NCBI RefSeq assembly: GCF_016595495.1
Contig: NZ_JAENIM010000009.1
Location: 124,001-188,000 of the forward strand
Direction of reading: 5' to 3'
DNA length: 64,000 bases
From: Persicirhabdus sediminis
GTDB taxonomy: Bacteria; Verrucomicrobiota; Verrucomicrobiia; Verrucomicrobiales; Akkermansiaceae
The translations under genes and the position numbers were made by a program. Position 1 is the stretch's first letter. The number at the start of each line of letters is the position of its first letter. The notes beneath the pieces are model-generated. The model was not told where the DNA came from. It worked only from the letters and a program-made list of their open reading frames with translations, and ran no database searches. Shown in pieces: positions 48,032-57,496 of this stretch.

Positions 48032-48496
48032 ATGACCGTAGAAGAACTAACTGAATACATCAATGAGCACATTCCTGTAACTGCTCATCTGGGAGCTAAA
48101 GTCACATTTTATGATGGTGAAAAATTAGAAATTCATGCGCCGCTGGAGCCAAACTTAAATCACCGAAATACAGCCTTTGGTGGCAGCCTCTCCGCTCTGG
48201 CCATTCTCTCAGCTTGGGCATTGTTATTTATAAAAATGAAAGAACACAAGCTGCAAGCTCAGCTAGTGATTCAAAAGAGCTCATTTGATTTTACCGAACC
48301 CATCGAGGATGATTTCACAGCTAGCTGCCTAGCCCCTAACGAAGCTGACTGGAATAAGTTTTTAACCACGCTAAACAAAAGAGGCAAAGCAAGGATCCAG
48401 CTAGATTCATCAATCGTCACAGCTCACAATGAAGGCGGTAATCACAGCGGCAGCTATGTCGCTATCCTGCAGCCACAGAGTGATGAATCATCCTAA
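48032..48496 (+). CDS. YiiD_C-type hot-dog thioesterase
   Basis: This 154-aa protein has the hot-dog pattern LEPNLNHRNTAFGGSLSALAILSAWALLF, typical of the YiiD C-terminal/thioesterase family (PF09500-like), with the central helix carrying N-x-x-x-F-G-G-S. It probably hydrolyses acyl-CoA or acyl-carrier thioesters in the cytosol. The surrounding genes do not reveal the pathway. Confidence 0.75.
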   Translation: MTVEELTEYINEHIPVTAHLGAKVTFYDGEKLEIHAPLEPNLNHRNTAFGGSLSALAILSAWALLFIKMKEHKLQAQLVIQKSSFDFTEPIEDDFTASCLAPNEADWNKFLTTLNKRGKARIQLDSSIVTAHNEGGNHSGSYVAILQPQSDESS

Positions 48497-48562
48497 AGCA
48501 AAAACTAGGCTTCCATGATCTTCGAACAGATGTACGAATACATTGTCTGATATTATGCACCT

Positions 48563-49435
48563 ATGAGCCAGCCACCTTCAGCCCCACCAGCTAGACGATT
48601 CAGCCGACGTAAATTTCTCGGTCTTTCTGCGCTCACCGGTGTAGGCAGTATAGCTGGAGTTTCAGCCTACGCCCACTTGCTAGAACCAGAGCAGCTATCT
48701 ATCACCGAAAAAGACATCCAGCTGCCTAACTTGCCTGATGATCTCGACGGCATTCGCATTGCCCAGCTGACCGATTTCCACTACAAACCCGAAGACCACA
48801 AAGTGCTCGCCGACGCCGTGGCGTCTATCAACCAAATCACGCCAGACATCATTTTTCTCACTGGCGATTACGTCGACGAGCCTAGCAATCTAGCTGAGCT
48901 AGTTAGCCACTTTGAAAAACTCCACGCGCCCTATGGCATCTACGCGTGCATCGGCAACCACGACCACTGGAAAGGTGCGCCGAGAGTTCTCGGCAAAGCA
49001 TTACGCTCAGTGGGTGTGCGAATATTGGTCAACGAAGGTACCGTGCGCAGAATTCGCGATACCCCCGTGTATATTCTAGCCACCGACTCTATCTGGGCGG
49101 GCAAGCCAGATCTGGATAAATGTTACGCTAACCACAATGGCGAACCCGTCATCGCGCTGGTTCATGAGCCAGATTATTTTGACGAATTCACCAGCAAATA
49201 CCCGCTAGACCTGCAGCTCTCGGGCCACACACACGGTGGCCAATGCCGTATTCCTCTGGTCGATGTTGCTCCCTTCTCCGTCCCCTACGGTCGTAACTAC
49301 GTCTACGGTGAATTCCCTCATCCAACCCAACAAAACGCCCGCTTGTTTGTCAGCCGCGGGCTTGGAACTACAGCCATCAGAGTGCGTTTCGCCTGCCCGC
49401 CAGAACTCGCAGTGCTAACATTGCGAAAGAGCTAG
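48563..49435 (+). CDS. Tat-exported metallophosphoesterase
   Basis: This 290-aa protein starts with a twin-arginine signal (SRRKFLGLSA near residues 14-23). Then come QLTDFHY, FLTGDYVD, GNHDHW, HEPDYF and GHTHGGQ, the five calcineurin-like metal-site blocks, here of the YkuE/YaeI type. It is probably a folded periplasmic phosphodiesterase exported by the Tat system with its metal in place. No operon partner is seen; the GH3 gene follows 140 bp later. Confidence 0.88.
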   Translation: MSQPPSAPPARRFSRRKFLGLSALTGVGSIAGVSAYAHLLEPEQLSITEKDIQLPNLPDDLDGIRIAQLTDFHYKPEDHKVLADAVASINQITPDIIFLTGDYVDEPSNLAELVSHFEKLHAPYGIYACIGNHDHWKGAPRVLGKALRSVGVRILVNEGTVRRIRDTPVYILATDSIWAGKPDLDKCYANHNGEPVIALVHEPDYFDEFTSKYPLDLQLSGHTHGGQCRIPLVDVAPFSVPYGRNYVYGEFPHPTQQNARLFVSRGLGTTAIRVRFACPPELAVLTLRKS

Positions 49436-49574
49436 CTGGATTTAGCGTAGTGGTAATGACGCATCCAGCTGGGAAATATCAACTAAGCAGTTCATCACGA
49501 TTAGCTTAGATGATTGCAATCTCAGCGGCACTGGCTATCGTCACCAATCTCATAAATTAGCACTATCAATACAC

Positions 49575-51800
49575 ATGGATCTGAAAACTAAGATTGTAGC
49601 TTCTGTTGGAGCCCTAACTGTAGCTACGACGCCGCTCACTACCCTCGCCGAAGAAAAAGATGAGCACATTGAAAAACTCATCGCCCAGATGAATGTCGTG
49701 GAAAAAGTCGGCCAGCTCAACCTGCCTGGGGTTGGCGCGGCGCTCGCCAAACAAGACCAACTGGCAAAGCTCAAGAAAGACATCCACAGCGGACGTATCG
49801 GCAACTTATCTAACGTTTTCAATTTCGAAGGCAAACGCATGCTACAGCGCGAAGCGGTGGAAAACTCACGCCACGGCATCCCGCTGTTATTTGCTACCGA
49901 CGTCATCCACGGATACAAAACCATTTTCCCCATCCCGCTAGGTGAAGCCGCTTCGTGGAATATTGAGGCGATGGAACAAAGTGCTAGAGTAGCTGCTAGA
50001 GAGGCCTCTGCAGCTGGTGAAGCTTGGACCTACGCACCTATGGTGGATGTATCTCACGATCCACGCTGGGGACGCAACATGGAAGGTGCTGGCGAAGACC
50101 CGTATCTATCATCATTGGTAGCCGCCGCTCGAGTACGAGGATTCCAAGGCGACGATCTATCACAACCTGATACCATCCTCGCCTGCATGAAACATTACGT
50201 TGGCTATGGCGATGTGCAGGCTGGCCGCGACTACCACGCCGTGGACATGTCTGAGCGCCGGTTGCGCGAATTCCACCTACCGCCATTCAAAGCCGCTGTG
50301 GAAGCTGGCGTGGAAAGTACCATGTCAGCCTTCAACGAGATCAATGGCATTCCATCAACAACTAACAGCTACCTACTGCGCGACATCCTGCGCGACGAAT
50401 GGGGCTTTGAAGGATTTGTGGTTTCCGACTACACCGCCATCGAAGAACTGATCCACCACGGCACCGTAAAAGACGCTGCCGACGCAGCTCTGCAGTCATT
50501 AGAGGCGGGCATCGATATGGATATGGTCTCCGATGTTTATGTCGACGAGCTACCAGCTCTGGTGAAATCAGGCAAGGTGGACATGAAACTGCTAGATGAC
50601 GCAGTACGCAATGTGCTGCGCGTGAAAAAGAAACTGGGTCTGTTTGACGACCCATACCGCTACCTTGACACAGCCCGTTTCAAAGAGCTCAATGAAGCAT
50701 CAATTGACAGCGATTTAGCCTATCAGCTAGCTGCCGAGTCATTAGTGCTACTGCAAAATGAAAATCAAGTTCTCCCTCTATCAGCTGGCAAAAACATTGC
50801 CGTTGTTGGTCCGCTAGCTGAAGCCAAACGCGACCTGCTAGGCTGGGCTATCTGCACCGGCAAGTGGGAAGACATGGAGACAGTAAAAGAAGGCATCGAG
50901 CGCAATAACAAAGGCGGCAATGTCATCTATGCCAAAGGCTGTGACTTTGACGATGATGACCGCAGCGGATTTGCCGAAGCGCTCGAAGCAGCCAAACAAA
51001 GCGACGTCGTTGTCATGGTACTAGGTGAAGCCTGGGCAATGAGCGGTGAAGCTACTAGCCGCAGCGACATCACCATTCCCGGCGTTCAGACCGAGTTGTT
51101 AGCTGAAATCAAAAAACTCGGCAAACCAATCGCCCTAGTAGTTATGAACGGACGCGCACTCGCGCTGCAAGATGAAAGTGAACTGGCTGACGCCATCCTC
51201 GAAGCTTGGTATCCAGGCAACGAAGGCGGCAAAGCAGTAGCTGATACACTCTTTGGCCACAACAACCCACAGGGTAAATTGCCAGTCACCTTCCCACGTT
51301 CTGTTGGCCAAATTCCTATCCACTACGATATGAAAAATGGTGGCCGCCCACAAGATCCTAACGATCTCAAGAACCGTTGGGTTTCACGTTATACCGACAT
51401 CCTCAATACCCCACTCTATCCATTTGGTCACGGCTTGAGCTACACCACCTTTGAATATGCAGATGCCAAGATGTCTAGCGAGACCATGGACTCAGGTGGC
51501 AGTGTGGAGCTCACCGTGCAACTCAGCAATACTGGCGAGCGCGAAGGCACCGAAATCGCCCAGCTGTATATCCGCGACCTCGTTGCTAGCGTCACGCGCC
51601 CAGTGCGCCAGCTCAAAGGCTTCCAGCGCGTTGCCCTCAAGCCAGGTGAAAGCAAAACGCTCAGCTTCACCATCGACGAAGAAATGCTCTCATTCTACCG
51701 CCGCGACATGAGCTGGGGAACTGAACCCGGCGAATTCCAGGTCTTTGTTGGCGGCTCTAGCGATGCCGAGCTGATGACCAGCTTCACGCTCACTGAGTAA
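49575..51800 (+). CDS. secreted GH3 beta-glucosidase (BglX-like)
   Basis: This 741-aa enzyme has a signal peptide (residues 1-25) and the three-domain GH3 plan: an (alpha/beta)8 domain with CMKHYVGYGDVQAGRDYHAVDMSERRLREF and the nucleophile aspartate in FVVSDYTAIEE near residue 290, a second domain with NIAVVGPLAE, MVLGE and AWYPGNEGG, and a C-terminal fibronectin III-like domain (VELTVQLSNTGEREGTE). It probably releases glucose or xylose in the periplasm. A perfect terminator follows the stop codon. Confidence 0.92.
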   Translation: MDLKTKIVASVGALTVATTPLTTLAEEKDEHIEKLIAQMNVVEKVGQLNLPGVGAALAKQDQLAKLKKDIHSGRIGNLSNVFNFEGKRMLQREAVENSRHGIPLLFATDVIHGYKTIFPIPLGEAASWNIEAMEQSARVAAREASAAGEAWTYAPMVDVSHDPRWGRNMEGAGEDPYLSSLVAAARVRGFQGDDLSQPDTILACMKHYVGYGDVQAGRDYHAVDMSERRLREFHLPPFKAAVEAGVESTMSAFNEINGIPSTTNSYLLRDILRDEWGFEGFVVSDYTAIEELIHHGTVKDAADAALQSLEAGIDMDMVSDVYVDELPALVKSGKVDMKLLDDAVRNVLRVKKKLGLFDDPYRYLDTARFKELNEASIDSDLAYQLAAESLVLLQNENQVLPLSAGKNIAVVGPLAEAKRDLLGWAICTGKWEDMETVKEGIERNNKGGNVIYAKGCDFDDDDRSGFAEALEAAKQSDVVVMVLGEAWAMSGEATSRSDITIPGVQTELLAEIKKLGKPIALVVMNGRALALQDESELADAILEAWYPGNEGGKAVADTLFGHNNPQGKLPVTFPRSVGQIPIHYDMKNGGRPQDPNDLKNRWVSRYTDILNTPLYPFGHGLSYTTFEYADAKMSSETMDSGGSVELTVQLSNTGEREGTEIAQLYIRDLVASVTRPVRQLKGFQRVALKPGESKTLSFTIDEEMLSFYRRDMSWGTEPGEFQVFVGGSSDAELMTSFTLTE

Positions 51801-51821
51801 ATCTACCATCCATCTATCAAT

Positions 51822-51855
51822 AAAAAAAGCACCGCCAGCTGGCGGTGCTTTTTTG
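51822..51855 (+). terminator. strong rho-independent terminator
   Basis: A near-perfect palindrome (51822-51854) with a 14-bp stem, AGCT at its centre and A/T runs at both ends follows the GH3 stop codon. Both strands could use it, including the retropepsin-like gene. Confidence 0.9.
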
Positions 51856-51912
51856 TGACTAGATCTAGCTGTGGATCAATATCCAGCCAGCTAAGCTGAC
51901 TAACATTCTATC

Positions 51913-52422
51913 TTAGTCTTCAGAAATATCGACATCGACGTAAAACTCTTCAGCCAGCCAGTCGCGGCCTAGCAGCAGCTTGTAGGTCATTGCTGAGCGG
52001 TCGCGCAGGTTGACGTCGATGGTTTTGCTGACGCCACCCCAATTTAACGTTAGAGGCACCTGATAGCGAGTCTCGCTACCTTGAGCATTACGCACGTGAA
52101 CTACCCCTGAGATCTTAGATTCAAGGGCAAATGATTCGCCATCGGCATTGATGACATTAAAGCTTACAGCTTTGCCGATATTTTCTTTTTCTTCCTCGGA
52201 GGCGTCTTTGATCACCACATCCACGGCATTGATAGATGTTGTTCTCGCTCCCGTATCAGTACGCGCGAGCAGCGATTGACCGAGCTCAGTCACTTCAACC
52301 AAGGCCGTTTCACCAATGATCACACGATCACTGGTGCCGCCAGTTGATTGTTGTTCACAGCTGTTGAATACGAATAGGGCTGTCACAGCTATTGCTGATA
52401 GAGATAATTTCTTAATTTTCAT
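51913..52422 (-). CDS. retropepsin-like (RimK-associated) lipoprotein protease
   Basis: This 169-aa protein has a lipoprotein signal with a cysteine near residue 22 (VFNSC). Then come LLARTDTGARTTSINAVDV (residues 50-68) with the D-T-G-A aspartic site, and YKLLLGRDWL near residue 145. This is the Zn_protease/DUF785-type family, often annotated as ATP-dependent zinc protease and thought to have a retropepsin fold. A lipidated envelope version is likely here. It is followed on the minus strand by the terminator near 51822-51855. Confidence 0.78.
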   Translation of the reverse strand: MKIKKLSLSAIAVTALFVFNSCEQQSTGGTSDRVIIGETALVEVTELGQSLLARTDTGARTTSINAVDVVIKDASEEEKENIGKAVSFNVINADGESFALESKISGVVHVRNAQGSETRYQVPLTLNWGGVSKTIDVNLRDRSAMTYKLLLGRDWLAEEFYVDVDISED

Positions 52423-52481
52423 AATAAATGAATGTTGGGAGCTTCGTTATTAGCGAAGCTATTGATTAATAATTTGACGGT

Positions 52482-54188
52482 CTATTTATCCTGATCCTCA
52501 CATTGTTTGAGCCCAGCTGCAGAGCGATAGTTATTGGGATACAACTCAATAGCCTTGGCAAAGGCATCGCGGGCTTTTTCCACTTCACCAAGCTCTAAGT
52601 ACGCTTCGCCAATTAGGTTTTCCATCGGGGTACTGATAGATGAAGGCATCATCATAGATGGACGAGCCTGGCGATCAGCCGCAGAGCGCAGCCAGTTGAT
52701 AGCAGCCAGCTTGCTGTCATCGTTAGCTTCTAAGGCAATCTGGCCAGCCAGACACATATCTAATACAGCTAAAGTTGAGCCAGCACGGTGAAACTCTGAT
52801 AATGAGCTAAAGTTATTGGTAAAGCGCACCGATTGTTCCATCGAGGCAATCTTGGAGATCATGCCGCGGAATGCTTGATGGATCCCTTTCGCGGCCGGAT
52901 AGTCTTTAGCTGCTAGTGCTTTATGCGCACCACAATAATAGGCCAATGCTTCGACGTAGCCGCCAGCTAGGCTTTTCTCGCCAAAAATCTGTTTATCCCC
53001 TTTCTTAGGCAGAGTCTCTAATGCCTTCTGATAGTCGCCTGGCTGTCCGCGCCCGATGTACATTCTAGCAGGCAAGGTACGGGCATCCCAAAGCACCATC
53101 TGGGCAGTGGCAGAAGCGAGGCGATCTTCTGAAATATTCAGCTTGCTGATTGGGCTCGCCAGTTTGATGGCGAGATCAAACTTACCCATATCATACAGGC
53201 AGCTTGAGCGATAGAGATAGGATTTAAGTTCTGTCTGGCAGTCGAAGAATGATACCCCTTGGGCTTTGCGGTATTCTTTGAACAACCTGCTAGAGTTGGC
53301 AAATGCTTTGTCCGCTTCTGCTAGTTTGCCGGACCGCCAGAGGAAATGACCTAGCAAATGCTGCCATGGCGCAAACTCAGGATTGATTTCAGCGAGCTTA
53401 CGCGCATACGGCAGGTATTGTTTTTCAAACTCAGCCATACTAGCTGGCGACTCAGCAACGAGCGCGAGATAGTACTCGATAATCATCAGATCGTTAGGGT
53501 TTTTCTCCATCAGCGCCTTCATGTCCTTGATTGCCGCCACCTGAGTTGGCCTCGCGTCACCAAATTCATCGTAACCACCACGCAACAGAAAGATGCCAAA
53601 CAAACGAGCTAGGGATTCGTTAGGGTAAAAATCAGCTATGCGATAGAACATCTCTCCCGCCTTACGGGGGCTATCCACTAACAATGTCGCCACAGCTGTG
53701 GCAAAACGGCATTCGTAGTCAGGAAATACAGCTTCATTGAGCTCATCAACGGCCTCTACCAGATCGAGCATTCTCTCCATCGCCACGTTTCTGTAGGCGA
53801 GGTCTTCGTTAAATGGACGAGCTAGAGCCAAACACATACCAGCGTAGGCCATCAGGCATTCAGGGTCTTGCTGAATAGCGGCTGCAAAATGTCGATACGC
53901 TTCAAAATCCCACTGCGCGCTGACTAACGCAAAGCCGTGTTCAACGTGTTTTTGTGCCAGCTCTGAGTTGGTAGCCACCATCATGCTCGGCACCGCTGCT
54001 TCCAGCTGGAATTTTGGTGGACCAAGTTTTGCCACGCGTGGAGCAATGCAAAATTTAGCATCAAATTTACCTTCTACTTTGATCGCATCAGCAGCGGCCA
54101 CCGCATTGGCAGGCTTCTCATCAGCCACCAGCGGCAGCGAAGTCATTAGTAATGAGATCAATGGGGGGATGGCAAACAGCTTGTTCAT
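52482..54188 (-). CDS. secreted TPR protein
   Basis: This 568-aa protein has a signal peptide (residues 1-22). The mature part is built from TPR-like helical repeats, for example NSELAQKHVEHGFALVSAQWDFEAYRHFAAAIQQDPECLMAYAGMCLALA, and near the end ENLIGEAYLELGEVEKARDAFAKAIELYPNNYRSAAGLKQC. It probably acts as a scaffold in the envelope. No enzyme motif was found. Its stop is 60 bp from the start of the retropepsin-like gene on the same strand. Confidence 0.75.
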   Translation of the reverse strand: MNKLFAIPPLISLLMTSLPLVADEKPANAVAAADAIKVEGKFDAKFCIAPRVAKLGPPKFQLEAAVPSMMVATNSELAQKHVEHGFALVSAQWDFEAYRHFAAAIQQDPECLMAYAGMCLALARPFNEDLAYRNVAMERMLDLVEAVDELNEAVFPDYECRFATAVATLLVDSPRKAGEMFYRIADFYPNESLARLFGIFLLRGGYDEFGDARPTQVAAIKDMKALMEKNPNDLMIIEYYLALVAESPASMAEFEKQYLPYARKLAEINPEFAPWQHLLGHFLWRSGKLAEADKAFANSSRLFKEYRKAQGVSFFDCQTELKSYLYRSSCLYDMGKFDLAIKLASPISKLNISEDRLASATAQMVLWDARTLPARMYIGRGQPGDYQKALETLPKKGDKQIFGEKSLAGGYVEALAYYCGAHKALAAKDYPAAKGIHQAFRGMISKIASMEQSVRFTNNFSSLSEFHRAGSTLAVLDMCLAGQIALEANDDSKLAAINWLRSAADRQARPSMMMPSSISTPMENLIGEAYLELGEVEKARDAFAKAIELYPNNYRSAAGLKQCEDQDK

Positions 54189-54363
54189 GGCAAACTTTTA
54201 GCGCATATCCGAGCTAGTTCCAGAGTAAAAAACGTGCGCTTTGTAGTTCGCGTTTGTCAGACTCAATGGGTTCAGCTAGATGCGCCACTCAGGAGCCGAC
54301 GATTTACTGATATGCGCCGTATTAGGCTCGACAGCGAGCGTGCTCGTACGCATGTTTTGCGGC

Positions 54364-55167
54364 ATGAAACTCGGACTTATCGGATGTGGAAAAATGGGCA
54401 CCGCTTTGGTGCAAGGAACAATTCAAGCGGGAGCTGTAAATTCAGCTGATGTGTTCTGTGCAGATCACTTTGCCGAAGCTACCCAGGCAGCCAGCGAGAA
54501 AATGAACGCCATAGCTTGCCAGTCAAATAGTGAAGTTGTCGCCAAAGCTGATGTTGTTCTGTTATGTACCAAACCAGCGCAAATCCCTGACGTTCTAGCT
54601 GAAGTAGCTGACTCTATTCACGCCAATACCCTTTTCATCTCTGTGGCAGCTGGCGTGAAAATTCAGGCCATGGAAGCTGCTAGCCCAGCGGGCACACGCA
54701 TTGTTCGCTGCATGCCAAATACTCCGGCGCTAATCGGCAAAGGAGCTGGCGCCTACGCTGCTGGCAGCCAGGCCACCGCTGATGATTTGGAAATTGCTCA
54801 CCGCATTCTTGGATCTGTTGGAGAAGCCATTGAAGTCCCTGAAAACCTGCTCGATGCCGTCACCGGTCTATCAGGATCTGGCCCCGCTTACACCTATACC
54901 TTCATCGAATCTCTAGCAGACGAGGCGATTGAGCAAGGACTCGAGCCGGATCAAGCGGTCAAGCTCGCCGCCCTCACCGTCCTTGGCGGAGCTGCCATGG
55001 TGCTGGAAACTGAGTTCACTCCAGCTGAACTACGCCAACATGTCTCATCACCTAACGGCACGACTGTAGCAGGTCTGCAGGCAATGGGTGAAGCGGGCTT
55101 TGTTGAGGCATCTCGCGCAGCTGTCAAAGCTGCCACCGCTAGATCTATCGAGCTGGGCAAAGCCTAA
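54364..55167 (+). CDS. proC: pyrroline-5-carboxylate reductase
   Basis: This 267-aa enzyme starts with a dinucleotide-binding motif MKLGLIGCGKMGTALVQG. It has VLLCTKPAQI, MPNTPALIGKGAGAY and VTGLSGSGPAYTYTFIESLADEAIEQGL, then the terminal ELRQHVSSPNGTTVAGL, all diagnostic of ProC. It makes proline by NAD(P)H-dependent reduction of pyrroline-5-carboxylate. The ATG at 54364 is chosen for the GxGxxG start; the frame runs upstream to 54280. Confidence 0.95.
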   Translation: MKLGLIGCGKMGTALVQGTIQAGAVNSADVFCADHFAEATQAASEKMNAIACQSNSEVVAKADVVLLCTKPAQIPDVLAEVADSIHANTLFISVAAGVKIQAMEAASPAGTRIVRCMPNTPALIGKGAGAYAAGSQATADDLEIAHRILGSVGEAIEVPENLLDAVTGLSGSGPAYTYTFIESLADEAIEQGLEPDQAVKLAALTVLGGAAMVLETEFTPAELRQHVSSPNGTTVAGLQAMGEAGFVEASRAAVKAATARSIELGKA

Positions 55168-55176
55168 GGATTGAGG

Positions 55177-55217
55177 CAAAAAAATTCGCAAGACTCCAGC
55201 TGGAGCCTTGCGAATCA
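55177..55217 (-). terminator. terminator of the KPEKPQRP protein gene
   Basis: A stem of 9 plus 4 bp (55184-55192, then CTCC/GGAG, with 55207-55215) is followed on the minus strand by a run of seven T. It lies 41 bp beyond the stop of the gene at 55258. Confidence 0.8.
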
Positions 55218-55257
55218 CACACGGACTATGGACAAAAATCTTTAGCTACTAGGCCAG

Positions 55258-56217
55258 TTAGCGGCCTGGTCGCTGTGGTTTTTCAGGCTTTTCTGGGCGC
55301 TGTGGTTTCTCTGGCTTTTCAGGTTTTTCTGGTCGTTGTGGTTTTTCTGGCTTCGCAGGTTTCTCGGGCTTGCTAGGTTTCTCCACCTTATTGGGGCGCT
55401 GAACTTTGTTCACCTTATTACTTTGCGCGCGCTCAGCTTTAGCCGTTTGCCCTTTATTTTGTTTCTCATTGGCGGCCACTCTATCATTACCTTTGGCTGA
55501 TTTGTTATTCCCCTTGCCATTAGATTTCCCCTTCTCTGATGCTGCATGTGGCTCTTTTTCTATCTCGGCCTCACCGTCTGAGCCGATGCGCTTTTTATTT
55601 TTCGCTGACATCAAAGTACCCATCTTCACACCTAGCAGCTCTTGGCTAATCTCACCCCAGCCAGCTCCGGCAGCACGCATTTCTAGTACCCCTGTACCTA
55701 GCTCTGCATTACCACCAAACAAGGCACCTGATAGGTTATCAATATTACCATCAAAGCCATTTTGCTTCAGCATCTCTTCAGCTAACAACAGGCTGATCTT
55801 GACGTTACCAAAGCCCATCCCGCCGTTAGTATTTTCTATGGTCACGGTTTCAGAGCCAGATTCAATTTCGATTCTAGTCTCCTGCACAGGATTGCCATTA
55901 ACATCAACAATCTGTTGGCCGTTGTCGTCTACTTTATAGACGGGATTACCATCAACATCAAAAACTGGTACCTCAACTTCAATCTCAACATCCCTATCGT
56001 AGGTAAAATCACTACCATTGCGCAGTGAGTCCACTAATGATTCAGCATGTTCACCAGCCATTTGATCAAAGTCACCAGCTATTTTCTGCGTGACCTTCTC
56101 CTGCCCAGGCGATCTAACTCCTCCTTCGATTTCATCCTGCGCTGGCGCTAACAATTGGCCACCACAAAAGGTAAATCCCATCACTGCTGACACAGCAGCT
56201 AGTTTATTTGTTTTCAT
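55258..56217 (-). CDS. secreted protein with C-terminal KPEKPQRP repeats
   Basis: This 319-aa protein has a signal peptide, an N-terminal region with an acidic duplicated strand (VFDVDGNPVYKVDDNGQQIVDVNGNP), a helical middle, and a basic low-complexity tail: runs of N-K-x-x-K and K-P-E-K-P-Q-R-P repeats from about residue 265 to the end. The tail could bind nucleic acid or cell-wall polyanions. It lies 44 bp after the outer-membrane-like gene, so the two are probably one operon. The family is not recognised. Confidence 0.6.
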   Translation of the reverse strand: MKTNKLAAVSAVMGFTFCGGQLLAPAQDEIEGGVRSPGQEKVTQKIAGDFDQMAGEHAESLVDSLRNGSDFTYDRDVEIEVEVPVFDVDGNPVYKVDDNGQQIVDVNGNPVQETRIEIESGSETVTIENTNGGMGFGNVKISLLLAEEMLKQNGFDGNIDNLSGALFGGNAELGTGVLEMRAAGAGWGEISQELLGVKMGTLMSAKNKKRIGSDGEAEIEKEPHAASEKGKSNGKGNNKSAKGNDRVAANEKQNKGQTAKAERAQSNKVNKVQRPNKVEKPSKPEKPAKPEKPQRPEKPEKPEKPQRPEKPEKPQRPGR

Positions 56218-56261
56218 CTCTATTCTCTATTCTAATGATTAGAGGGTATTTTCAGGGGTCA

Positions 56262-57137
56262 TTAGAGGGTAATTCTAATCTGCAGCCCGCCACCAAAGTC
56301 TGGGCTCCCATCACTTAAACCAAAATACATGTATGTGGTAAGCAGTCTGTCCTCAGGCAGTCGATATCCAAGGTAGCTGAAGATTTCTAAGGAATCGTCA
56401 GATGTGTCTGTACTAGCTTGTTGAAAATCTAATGACGCACCAAAATTAATCTTCTCACTGTAGCGGTAATCGCCCCCAACAGAAGTATAAAAAACATTAT
56501 CGAGCTTGTATTCATCTGGGCTGCCTTTGACTTTGTAGGCCAGCGTGACCATGGGGCTAAATTTCCCCATAGCTTTGAAATAATCGATCTGCAGTGTGTA
56601 ATCAAATTCACCAGTGCCTAAGCCTTTATCAGAATCAGCTGTTGGAAGTTTGACTTTACCTACTAAGTCTAGGAATCCCCAATCAGAAGGAAAAGAATCT
56701 AGGCTATATGCGGCTGTCGCCCAAATATCACCCAGACCTTCTTCAGTCTTTGTATCCCCTCCCTTAGGGCCAACAATCACGCCTCCTTCACCGCCGCCAA
56801 TGACTGAGCCATCGCCCGACATGCGAATCCACGGAACTGTTAGTTTGAAGTTCCACGGGCCATTTAGATAGCTGAGATTAAGTGGCAGATAGAGAATTTC
56901 CGTTTTCTCAGCATCACCGTATTTACCTGAGCTAAAGTCGATGCCGGTACCAAACCGCCATGTTCCTTCTTCCTCTGGATAGAAACGATCAAAAACGGGT
57001 GATAGAGATTCGACAGCTCGAGAAAATGAGAACTCATCGGATGATCCTGATGTCTGATTGGACTGGATGCCAGACTGTGCGCATAGGGGTACCATCATAG
57101 CACCAATAAAGGCGCCAGAGACTATGGCTATATACAT
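56262..57137 (-). CDS. outer-membrane beta-barrel-like protein
   Basis: This 291-aa protein has a signal peptide (ATG at 57137, MYIAIVSGAFIGAMMVPLCA). Then comes a series of short alternating strands such as WRFGTGIDFSSGKYG, LPLNLSYLNGPWNFKLTVPWIRM, WGFLDLVGKVKLPT and FDYTLQIDYFKAMGKFSPMVTLAYKVKG, ending FGGGLQIRITL. This is typical of 10-14 strand outer-membrane barrels of the phenol MetA-pathway type. It ends with an aromatic/leucine C-terminus as barrels do. It heads a two-gene operon with a repetitive basic protein. Confidence 0.7.
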   Translation of the reverse strand: MYIAIVSGAFIGAMMVPLCAQSGIQSNQTSGSSDEFSFSRAVESLSPVFDRFYPEEEGTWRFGTGIDFSSGKYGDAEKTEILYLPLNLSYLNGPWNFKLTVPWIRMSGDGSVIGGGEGGVIVGPKGGDTKTEEGLGDIWATAAYSLDSFPSDWGFLDLVGKVKLPTADSDKGLGTGEFDYTLQIDYFKAMGKFSPMVTLAYKVKGSPDEYKLDNVFYTSVGGDYRYSEKINFGASLDFQQASTDTSDDSLEIFSYLGYRLPEDRLLTTYMYFGLSDGSPDFGGGLQIRITL

Positions 57138-57496
57138 GACTAAATCGGTAATACAAAAGTGGACTACCGCAGTCAAAAATAAACACCAGCCTAACAAATA
57201 GCTCAAATGCCTACCTCGCACACCAATAAACCACCCACACATTGACTTCGAGTCAATTAGACATCACACAAGCTCAGCTACCTATCAGAACAAACGTTCC
57301 CAGCCGCGCTGGTAAAATTTATCTAGCTAACTACAATTGATCTGATGGTTCCCGCTAAAGCTGACATTTATCTAATCAAAATTGATAAACGCTGAGCGGA
57401 TTATGACACAGAAAACCTACGTCTTAGCTACAGTGAGAAAAAAAAACTGAAATCAACTTTGCACATTGTCCATCATCTGACTACATAAAAAGACGT
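57138..57496. other. divergent promoter region of parB
   Basis: These 359 bp separate the outer-membrane gene (minus) from parB (plus). They contain the parB promoter below. No other structure was recognised. Confidence 0.5.
57459..57487 (+). promoter_or_regulatory. sigma-70-type promoter of parB
   Basis: TTGCAC (57459-57464) and TACATA (57482-57487) are separated by 17 bp. The expected start of transcription is near 57494, only a few bases before the ATG at 57497, so the mRNA is leaderless or nearly so. Confidence 0.5.
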
